64,000 nt of DNA, from positions 825,501 through 889,500 of the forward strand of contig NZ_CP038267.1 of assembly GCF_004564375.1 (NCBI RefSeq), given 5' to 3'. The first letter of the stretch is position 1. Every line of letters starts with the position of its first letter. The notes below the pieces were generated by a model. That model searched no databases. It was given only the letters and a program-made list of their open reading frames with translations, and was not told the DNA's origin. The translations under genes and the position numbers were made by a program. This DNA comes from Nocardioides euryhalodurans. Lineage in GTDB: Bacteria; Actinomycetota; Actinomycetes; Propionibacteriales; Nocardioidaceae. Of this stretch, positions 7,368 through 16,741 are shown piece after piece.

Positions 7368-9172
7368 TGACCGCCACGACCAGCGACGACGCCGCGCGAG
7401 GGGTGCCCACCGGCGGTCTGGTCGTCGACGGCCTGGGGGTCACGCTGACCGGTCGCGACGTCGACGTCGTGGACGACATCGACCTGGTGATGAAGCCGGG
7501 TGAGGTCGTGGGCCTGGTCGGCGAGTCCGGCTCCGGCAAGACCACCGTCGGCACCTCGCTGCTCGGCTACGCGCGCGCCGGTGCGCTCATCTCGGCGGGC
7601 AAGGTCCTCCTCGAGGGCCGCGACGTGCTGGGCATGCCCTGGCAGGAGGTGCGCCAGGTCCGGGGCGAGGAGATCGCGTACGTGCCCCAGGACCCGGCAT
7701 CGGCGCTCAACCCCGCCATCCGGATCGGCAAGCAGATCGTCGAGCTGCTGACGCTGCGTCACATCGGCACCACGGAGTCGCGACTGCAGGGCGCGCGCGA
7801 CGGCCTGGCCGAGGTGGGCCTGCCCAACGACGACGAGTTCCTCAGCCGCTACCCCCACCAGCTCTCCGGAGGTCAGGTGCAGCGGGTCGCGCTGGCCATG
7901 GCGTTCCTGCCCAAGCCCAAGGTGCTGGTGCTCGACGAGCCGACGACCGGCCTCGACGTGACCACCCAGTCCCTGGTCCTGGCCACCATGGCCGAGCTGT
8001 GCCGCGCCCACGGTGTCAGCGCCCTCTACGTCACCCACGATCTCGCGGTGGTGGCCAACATCGCCGACCGGGTCGCCGTGATGTACGCCGGGCAGGTCGT
8101 CGAGCTCGGGCCCAAGGACGCGATGTTCCAGAACCCCTCGCACCCCTACACCCGCGCGCTGCTCGACTCGATCCCCCACCTGAGCCAGGCGCGCGCGCTC
8201 ACGGGCATCCCCGGCCGGACGCCCGCGCCCGGCGCGCGTCCGGGAGGCTGCCGCTTCCACGACCGCTGCGCCTTCGTCGTTGACGGCTGCAAGGAGGCCG
8301 TGCCGGAGCTGCTCCGCGTCGCCCCGGACCACGACGTGCGCTGCATCCGGGCCGAGCAGATCGGCCCGTGGGACATCTCCCGGGGCACGGTGCCGGACTC
8401 CGACCCCGACAAGCCGCGGGAGATCATGCTCTCGGTCGAGGGCCTCAGCGTCTTCTACGGCCGCAAGCAGGTCGTCCACGACGTGAGCTTCGACCTCGCC
8501 AAGGCGGAGGTCGTGGCCCTGGTGGGCGAGTCGGGCAGCGGCAAGACCACGATCTCCCGCTCCGTGGGCGGGCTCCACAAGGACTGGACCGGGACCATCT
8601 CCTTCGAGGGCGAACCGCTGGCCACGAGTGCCCGGCAGCGGAGCGCGATCGAGCGCAAGCGCCTGCAGTACATCTTCCAGAACCCGTACCTCTCGCTGAA
8701 CCCGCGGCTGACCATCGAGCAGATCGTCAAGCGGCCGATGGAGCTGTTCGGGATCTCCAAGGGCAAGGACGCGACCGACCGTGTGGTCGAGCTCCTCGAC
8801 CAGGTCGCGCTGGGGCCGCGGATGCTGAAGTACCAGGCCAGTCGGCTCTCCGGCGGCGAGCGTCAGCGCGTCGCCATCGCCCGCGCCCTGGCCGCCGAGC
8901 CGGACGTGCTGATCTGCGACGAGATCACCTCGGCCCTCGACGTGTCGGTGCAGGGCTCGATCGTCGCGCTGCTCGAGGGGCTCCGCAAGGAACGCGGCAT
9001 CAGCATGCTGTTCGTGACCCACAACCTCGCGCTGGTCCGATCCATCGCCGCACGGGTGGAGATCCTCCAGTCCGGCCGGGTCGTCGAGTCGGGGTCGGTC
9101 GTCTCGGTGATGGAGACCCCGCAGCAGGACTACACGCGTGACCTGCTCGCCCACAGCCCGAGGATCGACTGA
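7367..9172 (+). CDS. Fused double ATPase of a dipeptide-type ABC importer (DppD-DppF in one chain)
   Basis: 601 residues from the ATG at 7367, which overlaps the permease stop by one base. Two complete ABC ATPase domains lie in tandem. The first has Walker A GESGSGKTT at 52-60, signature LSGGQVQR and Walker B VLVLDEPTTGLD. It is followed by the cysteine-containing oligopeptide-transporter C-terminal extension (GGCRFHDRCAFVVDGC). The second has Walker A GESGSGKTT near 387-395, signature LSGGERQR and Walker B LICDEITSALD. In E. coli these are two proteins, DppD and DppF; the fusion is common in actinobacteria and fixes a 1:1 arrangement. The enzyme powers import through the two permeases encoded just upstream. 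Confidence 0.93.
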   Translation: MTATTSDDAARGVPTGGLVVDGLGVTLTGRDVDVVDDIDLVMKPGEVVGLVGESGSGKTTVGTSLLGYARAGALISAGKVLLEGRDVLGMPWQEVRQVRGEEIAYVPQDPASALNPAIRIGKQIVELLTLRHIGTTESRLQGARDGLAEVGLPNDDEFLSRYPHQLSGGQVQRVALAMAFLPKPKVLVLDEPTTGLDVTTQSLVLATMAELCRAHGVSALYVTHDLAVVANIADRVAVMYAGQVVELGPKDAMFQNPSHPYTRALLDSIPHLSQARALTGIPGRTPAPGARPGGCRFHDRCAFVVDGCKEAVPELLRVAPDHDVRCIRAEQIGPWDISRGTVPDSDPDKPREIMLSVEGLSVFYGRKQVVHDVSFDLAKAEVVALVGESGSGKTTISRSVGGLHKDWTGTISFEGEPLATSARQRSAIERKRLQYIFQNPYLSLNPRLTIEQIVKRPMELFGISKGKDATDRVVELLDQVALGPRMLKYQASRLSGGERQRVAIARALAAEPDVLICDEITSALDVSVQGSIVALLEGLRKERGISMLFVTHNLALVRSIAARVEILQSGRVVESGSVVSVMETPQQDYTRDLLAHSPRID

Positions 9173-9238
9173 CGCCCCCGCACCGTTGCCGGCCCGCCAC
9201 GTCCTGATCGACCCGCCGACCCAGAAGGAGCCACCCCT

Positions 9239-10123
9239 GTGAACCGCAACGTCATGATCACCTGTGCCCTGACGGGCGCCGGTGACACCGTCGGCCGATC
9301 CGAGCACGTCCCCGTCACCCCCGAGCAGATCGCCGAGTCCGGCATCGCCGCTGCCCGCGCAGGGGCGACGATCGTGCACATCCACGTCCGCGACCCCGAG
9401 ACCGGGCAGGGGTCCCGGGAGGTCGCCCTCTACCGGGAGGTGGTCGAGCGGATCCGCGCCTCGGACGTGGACGTCATCATCAACACCACGGCCGGCATGG
9501 GCGGCGACCTCGTGCTCGACCCGCACGACCCCATGACCTTCCTCGAGGGCACCGATCTCGTGAGTGGGGTCGACCGGCTCCCCCACGTCGAGGAGCTGCT
9601 CCCCGACATCTGCACCCTCGACTGCGGCAGCCTCAACTTCGGCGAGGGCAGCCTGGTCTACGTCAGCACGCCGGACATGCTGCGCGAGGGAGCCAGGAAG
9701 ATCCAGGAGCTCGGCGTCCGGTGCGAGATGGAGATCTTCGACACCGGGCACCTGTGGTTCGCCCGCCGGCTGGTCGAGGAGGGGCTCGTCGACGCACCCG
9801 CGATGTACCAGCTCTGCATGGGGATCCCGTACGGCGCACCGGCCGACCCGCTGACGCTGGCCGCGATGGTCCAGCAGCTGCCGGCGGACGCGGTGTGGGC
9901 GTCGTTCGCCCTCGGCCCGATGCAGATGCCCTGGGTGGCGCAGTCGGTGCTCCTCGGTGGGCACGTGCGCGTCGGGCTGGAGGACAACCTCTACCTGAGC
10001 AAGGGCGTGAAGGCGACGAACGCCCAGCTGGTCGAGCGTGCCCGGTCGATCGTGGAGAGCATGGGGGCCCACGTCGCCACCCCGGACGAGGGCCGCGAGA
10101 TCCTCGCGTTGAAGCCCCGATGA
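9239..10123 (+). CDS. cdhC: Beta-keto acid cleavage enzyme (BKACE/DUF849), probable 3-dehydrocarnitine cleavage enzyme
   Basis: 294 residues, GTG start with AAGGAG about 10 bases before it. The family uses acetyl-CoA to cleave a beta-keto acid, giving acetoacetate and a new CoA thioester. Family marks are visible: the [11 protein letters not shown]-terminus, the metal-binding H47-I-H49 in [11 protein letters not shown], and the conserved GGDLVLDP and EIFDTGHL segments. The immediate neighbours match carnitine dehydrogenase and a hotdog thioesterase, the same trio as cdhA-cdhB-cdhC of Pseudomonas aeruginosa, where this enzyme converts 3-dehydrocarnitine to betainyl-CoA. The function is therefore assigned mainly by context; BKACE enzymes accept many keto acids. 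It lies 66 bases after the ABC ATPase and overlaps the next ATG by 4 bases. Confidence 0.82.
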   Translation: MNRNVMITCALTGAGDTVGRSEHVPVTPEQIAESGIAAARAGATIVHIHVRDPETGQGSREVALYREVVERIRASDVDVIINTTAGMGGDLVLDPHDPMTFLEGTDLVSGVDRLPHVEELLPDICTLDCGSLNFGEGSLVYVSTPDMLREGARKIQELGVRCEMEIFDTGHLWFARRLVEEGLVDAPAMYQLCMGIPYGAPADPLTLAAMVQQLPADAVWASFALGPMQMPWVAQSVLLGGHVRVGLEDNLYLSKGVKATNAQLVERARSIVESMGAHVATPDEGREILALKPR

Positions 10124-11076
10124 CCTCGGCCCGGGTGGGCCGGCCCGCACCGGCCGACGTCCGGACCGTCACCTGCGTCGGCGCCGGCGTGATCGGCGGC
10201 GGCTGGGTGGCCTACTTCTTGGCCCGGGGCTACCGCGTGGTCGCCTGGGACCCGGCCGAGGACGCCGAGCAGCGGCTACGCCACCTCGTCAGCGCGGCCT
10301 GGCCGGCGCTGACCGAGCTCGGCCTCGCCGATGGCGCCTCCCTCGAGCACCTCACCGTGGAGCACGACCTGGCGACGGCCTGCGCGCAGGCCGACTTCGT
10401 CCAGGAGAGCGCTCCCGAGGACCTCGAGCTCAAGCGTGCCCTGCTGGCCCGGATCGACGCCGCGACGCCCGTCGAGGTCGTGATCTCGTCGTCCACGTCC
10501 GGCTACGCCATGAGCGAGATGCAGACGGCGTGCGCCCACCCCGAGCGCACCGTGGTCGGGCACCCCTTCAACCCGCCGTACCTCATCCCGCTGGTCGAGG
10601 TGGTGGGCGGGGCCGCGACCTCGCCGGAGGCGGTCGCCTGGGCGTCGGACTTCTTCCGGCACACGGGCAAGTCCGTGATCACGATGGAGCGCGAGGTGCC
10701 CGGCTTCATCGCCAACCGGCTCCAGGAGGCGCTGTGGCGAGAGGCGCTCCACATGGTCGCCGCCGGGGAGGCCACGGTCGAGCAGATCGACCTGTCCATC
10801 ACCGACGGCCCCGGGCTGCGCTGGCCGGTCCACGGCCCGATGCTGACCTTCCACCTCGCAGGCGGCCAGGGCGGCATGGCACACATGCTCGACCACTTCG
10901 GTCCGTCGCTGCAGTCCCCGTGGACCCGGCTTGTCGCGGCCGAGCTCACGCCGGCGCTGCGCGACGCGGTCGTCGACGGGTGCGACCGGGAGGCGGACGG
11001 CAGGAGCATCGACGACCTCGTGGCCGAGCGGGACCGGGGCGTCATCGCGATCCTGCGCGCGCTGGGGCGCGCGTGA
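10120..11076 (+). CDS. cdhA: L-carnitine dehydrogenase (3-hydroxyacyl-CoA dehydrogenase family)
   Basis: 318 residues from the ATG at 10120, chosen because it overlaps the cdhC stop (ATGA) and puts the Rossmann motif GAGVIGGGW at about residue 20; the longer open frame upstream is only a shadow of cdhC. The enzyme oxidises L-carnitine to 3-dehydrocarnitine with NAD+. The HAD-family marks are visible: [44 protein letters not shown] and [17 protein letters not shown], the last containing the substrate-site helix. Length and the C-terminal extension without a hydratase domain fit carnitine dehydrogenases of Pseudomonas and Rhizobium. Its product is the substrate expected for the enzyme encoded just upstream. 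Confidence 0.86.
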   Translation: MTSARVGRPAPADVRTVTCVGAGVIGGGWVAYFLARGYRVVAWDPAEDAEQRLRHLVSAAWPALTELGLADGASLEHLTVEHDLATACAQADFVQESAPEDLELKRALLARIDAATPVEVVISSSTSGYAMSEMQTACAHPERTVVGHPFNPPYLIPLVEVVGGAATSPEAVAWASDFFRHTGKSVITMEREVPGFIANRLQEALWREALHMVAAGEATVEQIDLSITDGPGLRWPVHGPMLTFHLAGGQGGMAHMLDHFGPSLQSPWTRLVAAELTPALRDAVVDGCDREADGRSIDDLVAERDRGVIAILRALGRA

Positions 11077-11519
11077 CCATCGATCCCGTGGTGTGGCGGG
11101 AGCCGGTCCAAGACGCGTGGATCGACTACAACGGCCACCTGTCCGAGCCCTACTACGTGCTGGTGTTCGGGCACGCCACCGACGCCGTCATGGTCCTGGT
11201 CGGGCTCGGCCCGGCGTACCGGGAGGCGCACGACGCGTCGCTCTACACGGTCGAGGCCCACGTCCGGTACCTCGACGAGGTGTCCGCCGGCCGCGACCTC
11301 GAGGTCCGCTCCTCGGTCATCGGTGCCACCGGCAAGCTGCTGTGGATCTGGCACGAGCTCTGGGTCGACGGCCGGTTGCGCGCCACCGAGGAGGTCCTCG
11401 GCGTGCACGTGGTCGGGGGCAGGTCGGCGCTGTTCCCGGAGGACGTCGCCGCCCGCGCGCGGGCAGCCCGCACCGAGCCGCCCGCGGAGGCCAGCGGCCG
11501 GATCCGGCCGCTCAGCTGA
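11073..11519 (+). CDS. cdhB: Hotdog-fold thioesterase, probable betainyl-CoA thioesterase
   Basis: 148 residues, GTG start overlapping the cdhA stop (GTGA). It has the 4-hydroxybenzoyl-CoA thioesterase fold, seen in DAWIDYNGHLSEPYY near the N-terminus, with the catalytic aspartate and NGH typical of the family, followed by YTVEAHVRYLDEV and ELWVDGRLRATEEVLGVHV. In P. aeruginosa the thioesterase beside carnitine dehydrogenase releases glycine betaine from betainyl-CoA, and the same order here supports that role. The product, glycine betaine, could serve as an osmoprotectant or be demethylated; genes for demethylation are not in the window. It ends 28 bases before a convergent gene. Confidence 0.82.
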   Translation: MTIDPVVWREPVQDAWIDYNGHLSEPYYVLVFGHATDAVMVLVGLGPAYREAHDASLYTVEAHVRYLDEVSAGRDLEVRSSVIGATGKLLWIWHELWVDGRLRATEEVLGVHVVGGRSALFPEDVAARARAARTEPPAEASGRIRPLS

Positions 11520-11547
11520 CCGAGCCCTGCTCGCCGGGCGCTGCCGT

Positions 11548-11922
11548 TCAGTCGTCTGCGGCCGGCGCGCCGGCCGAGGTCGCCGCGTGGGCGGAGCGGG
11601 CGCGGGCCAGCCGCGGTCTCGTGAGCAGGTACGCCGCCACCACGAGGCCGACCACGGTGAACGCCCGGTTGGCGTCCAGGGCCGGGCGCCAGGTCACCTG
11701 GCCGTCACCGATCACGAACACCCCGGCCGGACGTCCGCTCATCCCGAAGCCGCCGCCCTCGCCCTCCTGCCCCTTGGGGTCGGTCCCCTTGCCGCCGCCC
11801 AGGCCGCCTGTCACGGACGCCGCCGGGATCACGGTGAGACCACCGCGCTCGACCGGGTCGCCGAACACCCTCCGCACGGTCAGTGACTCCCGTGCTGTCG
11901 ACATCAGCTCGTCGAGGTCCAT
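11548..11922 (-). CDS. GerW/YtfJ-family protein
   Basis: 124 residues, ATG with GAGAGGAGAGG just upstream. The pattern is that of the GerW (YtfJ) family: an N-terminal TARESLTVRRVFGDPVERGG, then LTVIPAASV, a long glycine-rich stretch with GGGFGMSGRPAGVFVI, and one C-terminal hydrophobic span (AFTVVGLVVAAYLL) followed by basic residues. In Bacillus GerW is a spore protein needed for germination with certain nutrients, but relatives are widespread in non-sporulating actinobacteria, where the job is unknown. It is convergent with the carnitine operon and divergent from kdp. Confidence 0.8.
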   Translation of the reverse strand: MDLDELMSTARESLTVRRVFGDPVERGGLTVIPAASVTGGLGGGKGTDPKGQEGEGGGFGMSGRPAGVFVIGDGQVTWRPALDANRAFTVVGLVVAAYLLTRPRLARARSAHAATSAGAPAADD

Positions 11923-12212
11923 GCGCCTCTCCTCTCGTTGCCTGCTCGACCAGCGTGTGCCACGCGGCTCGCGGGGAGGAGAGCACTAGGTCACGGCGCG
12001 CTGGGCCATGCGGCCCGGCCACCGCCGGCAGGGAGAAACCGCGCGCCCGCTGTCAGGGAGCCGTGAGGATTCGCGGGGACGGCGTTAGGGACGCGTTAGG
12101 GAGCCCCCGAACGGGGAGGGGCAGGCGTTGCATGGGCCCGTGACCTCGCTGACAACCCCGCCCGCTCCCCACCACGGCGCCGGGCTCTCCCACGTGACCG
12201 AGGAGTACGCCC
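11923..12212. other. Divergent control region between the GerW-like gene and the kdp operon
   Basis: 290 bases without a gene. It holds the direct-repeat array at 12052-12105, described separately, and must contain the promoters of both flanking genes. AGGAG about 8 bases before the GTG at 12213 is the first ribosome site of the operon. I see no tRNA, no credible extra ORF and no recognisable c-di-AMP riboswitch consensus. Confidence 0.6.
12052..12105. promoter_or_regulatory. Four-unit 11-bp direct repeat array, candidate KdpE operator
   Basis: Two adjoining pairs of 11-base units are visible: GTCAGGGAGCC (12052-12062) with GTGAGGATTCG (12063-12073), then a 10-base gap, then GTTAGGGACGC (12084-12094) with GTTAGGGAGCC (12095-12105). 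The two pairs start 32 bases apart, about three helical turns. OmpR/PhoB-family regulators such as KdpE bind head-to-tail direct repeats with roughly 11-base periodicity, and kdpDE lie in the operon just downstream. The assignment to KdpE is inference. Confidence 0.6.
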
Positions 12213-12296
12213 GTGGCTGACGTGCTCTACCTCGGGCTGACCGTCCTCTTCTTCCTCGCCGCGCTGCTGCTCGTCAAGGGGGTGGATCGGCTGTGA
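12213..12296 (+). CDS. 27-residue single-span membrane peptide ahead of kdpF
   Basis: A mini-gene of 27 codons, GTG start with AGGAG upstream, overlapping the kdpF start by 4 bases (GTGA). The peptide begins VADVLYLGLTVLFFLAALLL and ends VKGVDRL, that is one hydrophobic helix and a short charged tail, a layout like KdpF itself (which follows it). It is too short for most gene finders. The coupled overlap, ribosome site and codon use support translation. I infer an accessory membrane subunit of the Kdp pump or a leader peptide that couples translation into kdpF; no tested function is known to me. Confidence 0.6.
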   Translation: MADVLYLGLTVLFFLAALLLVKGVDRL

Positions 12297-12382
12297 ACGT
12301 CGACGCCCTCGCCGGGCTGCTCGTGAGCGCCCTGCTCTTCTGCTACCTGGTCGCGGCCCTTCTCTTCCCGGAGCGTTTCTGA
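12293..12382 (+). CDS. kdpF: K+-transporting ATPase subunit KdpF
   Basis: 29 residues, GTG start. A single hydrophobic helix ([19 protein letters not shown]) ends in the hallmark FPERF, the usual C-terminus of KdpF. The subunit is a small stabilising membrane peptide of the KdpFABC complex. The stop at 12380-12382 is followed one base later by the kdpA ATG, and the start is overlapped by the 27-residue gene before it, so the whole set is translationally coupled. Confidence 0.85.
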   Translation: MNVDALAGLLVSALLFCYLVAALLFPERF

Positions 12383-12383
12383 G

Positions 12384-14041
12384 ATGTCCGACACCATGGC
12401 CGGTCTCCTCCAGATCGGCATGCTGCTGGCCGCCCTCGCGGTCTGCTACCGACCGCTGGGCGGCCACATGGCACGGGTGTTCACCGCCGAGCGCGACCTG
12501 CGGATCGAGCGCCTCGTCTACCGCCTGGTGGGGGTCGACCCCCGCGCCGAACAGCGCTGGACGGCGTACGCCACGTCCGTGCTCGCGTTCTCGTTCGTCG
12601 GGGTCGCGGCGCTCTACGCCCTCCAGCGGTTCCAGTCGGGGCTGCCGTGGTCGCTGGGCTTCCCCGGCGTCGACCCGGCGCTGGCGTTCAACACCGCCGC
12701 GTCCTTCGTGACCAACACCAACTGGCAGGCCTACTCGGGCGAGGCCACGATGGGCCACCTCACGCAGATGGCCGGCCTGGCCGTGCAGAACTTCGTCTCG
12801 GCCGCCGTGGGGATCTCCGTCGCGGTCGCGCTCATCCGGGGATTCGCACGCTCGCGGACGGATGGGATCGGCAACTTCTGGGTGGACCTGGTCCGTGTGA
12901 CCTTCCGCGTCCTGCTCCCCCTCGCGGTGGTCGCGGCCGTCGTCCTGATCGCCCTGGGGGCGATCCAGAACCTCTCGGCCGGCACCGACGCCACCACCCT
13001 CACCGGCGGGCAGCAGACCATCACCGGCGGCCCGGTCGCCTCGCAGGAGGCGATCAAGGAGCTGGGGACCAACGGGGGCGGCTTCTACAACGCCAACTCC
13101 TCGCACCCCTTCGAGAACCCCACTGCCCTCAGCAACCTGTTCGAGATCTTCCTGCTGCTGCTGATCCCGGTGTCCCTCACCCGGACCTTCGGCCTGATGG
13201 TCGGCGACAAGCGCCAGGGCCACGCGCTCCTGGCCACCATGGCCGTCCTGTGGGGCGTGCTCGTCACGGCCGTCACCGCCCTCGAGGTCAACCGGGCCGG
13301 CACGGCCCTGCAGGCGGCCGGCGCCGCCATGGAGGGCAAGGAGACCCGCTTCGGCGAGTGGTCCTCCGCCCTCTTCGCCGTCTCCACCACGGGTACGTCG
13401 ACCGGCGCGGTCGACTCGTTCCACTCGTCGTACTCCGGCGTGGGCGGCGGGCTGCTGATCCTCAACATGGGTCTGGGCGAGGTGGCACCCGGCGGTGTCG
13501 GCTCCGGCCTCTACGGGATGCTCGTGCTCGCGCTCCTGACGGTGTTCGTCGCCGGCCTGATGGTCGGCCGCACCCCTGAGTACCTCCGCAAGAAGATCAC
13601 CGGCAGGGAGATCAAGCTGGTCTCGCTCCACATCCTCACGATGCCCCTCGTCGTGCTCGGAGGGACTGCGCTTGCCATGTCCTTCGAGACGCCCCGGGAC
13701 TCGATGCTGAACCCCGGGCCGCACGGTCTCTCCGAGGTGCTCTACGCCTTCATGTCCGCCGGCAACAACAACGGCTCGGCGTTCGCCGGCCTCAGCGCGA
13801 ACACCCCGTTCTTCAACACTGCCCTAGGGCTGGCCATGCTGCTCGGTCGCTTCCTGCCGATCGTCTTCGTGCTGGCCCTCGCCGGGTCCCTGGCACGCCA
13901 GCAGGAGGTGCCCGAGACCGGCGGCACGCTGCCCACTCGTGGCCCGCTGTTCATCGGGATGCTCACCGGCGTGACCGTCCTCGTGGCGGGCCTGACCTTC
14001 TTCCCCGTCCTCGCACTCGGTCCTCTTGCGGAAGGCTTGTG

Positions 14042-14042
<1 letters not shown>
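12384..14042 (+). CDS. kdpA: K+-transporting ATPase subunit A (channel-like)
   Basis: 552 residues, the usual length for KdpA. This subunit belongs to the superfamily of K+ transporters and selects and translocates K+ in the KdpFABC complex. The four selectivity-loop regions are visible: [30 protein letters not shown], the segment around [13 protein letters not shown], and [12 protein letters not shown]. About ten membrane spans alternate with these. The gene begins one base after the kdpF stop and its own stop shares a base with the ATG of kdpB. Confidence 0.96.
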
Positions 14043-16117
<2,075 letters not shown>

Positions 16118-16128
16118 AAGGCACGCGC

Positions 16129-16737
16129 ATGACCACCCCACTCGGCCGGCCCGCCGTACGCCAGGCATGGGCCGCGGCCCGCATGGTCCTCGTGATGACC
16201 GTCCTGCTCGGCCTCGCCTATCCCCTCGCCATGACCGGCTTCGCCCAGGCGGCCTTCCCGGGTCGGGCGGACGGAGCCCTCATCGAACGCGACGGCGAGG
16301 TCGTCGGCTCCTCGTTGCTGGGCCAGGGCTTCGACGGCCGGCCGGAGTACTTCCAGTCCCGGCCCTCGGCGGCCGGCGAGGGCTACGACCCGCTCGCCAG
16401 CTCCGCGTCCAACCTCGGCCCCGAGAACGCCGAGCTGCTCGCAGCCGTCGAGGAACGGCGGGACGCGGCCGCCGCGCTCGACGGGACCGATCCCTCCGAG
16501 GTCGCACCCGACGCGCTGCTCGCCAGCGCCTCGGGGCTGGACCCCCACATCAGTCCCCTCTACGCCGAGCAGCAGGTGGCGCGCGTCGCGGAGGTTCGCG
16601 GCCTCGACGAGCAGCAGGTCCGGGAGCTGGTGGCCGAGCACACCGACGGCAGGGCCCTCGGCTTCCTGGGCGAGCCCGGCGTCAACGTGCTGATGCTCAA
16701 CCTGGCGCTCGACGCCTCCGGCGGAAGGGCAGACTAG
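16129..16737 (+). CDS. kdpC: K+-transporting ATPase subunit C
   Basis: 202 residues. One N-terminal membrane span (MVLVMTVLLGLAYPLAMTGF) and a periplasmic domain with the family marks GSSLLGQGF, YFQSRPSAAGEGYDP, SNLGPEN, LLASASGLDPHISP and VNVLMLNLAL. KdpC stabilises the complex and raises K+ affinity. It follows kdpB by 11 bases and precedes kdpD by 4, so the sensor genes are in the same operon as the pump. Confidence 0.95.
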   Translation: MTTPLGRPAVRQAWAAARMVLVMTVLLGLAYPLAMTGFAQAAFPGRADGALIERDGEVVGSSLLGQGFDGRPEYFQSRPSAAGEGYDPLASSASNLGPENAELLAAVEERRDAAAALDGTDPSEVAPDALLASASGLDPHISPLYAEQQVARVAEVRGLDEQQVRELVAEHTDGRALGFLGEPGVNVLMLNLALDASGGRAD

Positions 16738-16741
16738 GTCC

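Noticed and set aside
6836..10150. 1104-codon minus-strand frame opposite the ABC transporter and BKACE genes
   Set aside because: It runs antisense to four genes with clear motifs, so it is a codon-bias artefact.
11923..12212. c-di-AMP (ydaO) riboswitch ahead of kdp
   Set aside because: I could not recognise the conserved core of that riboswitch; the region is explained better by the direct-repeat operator.
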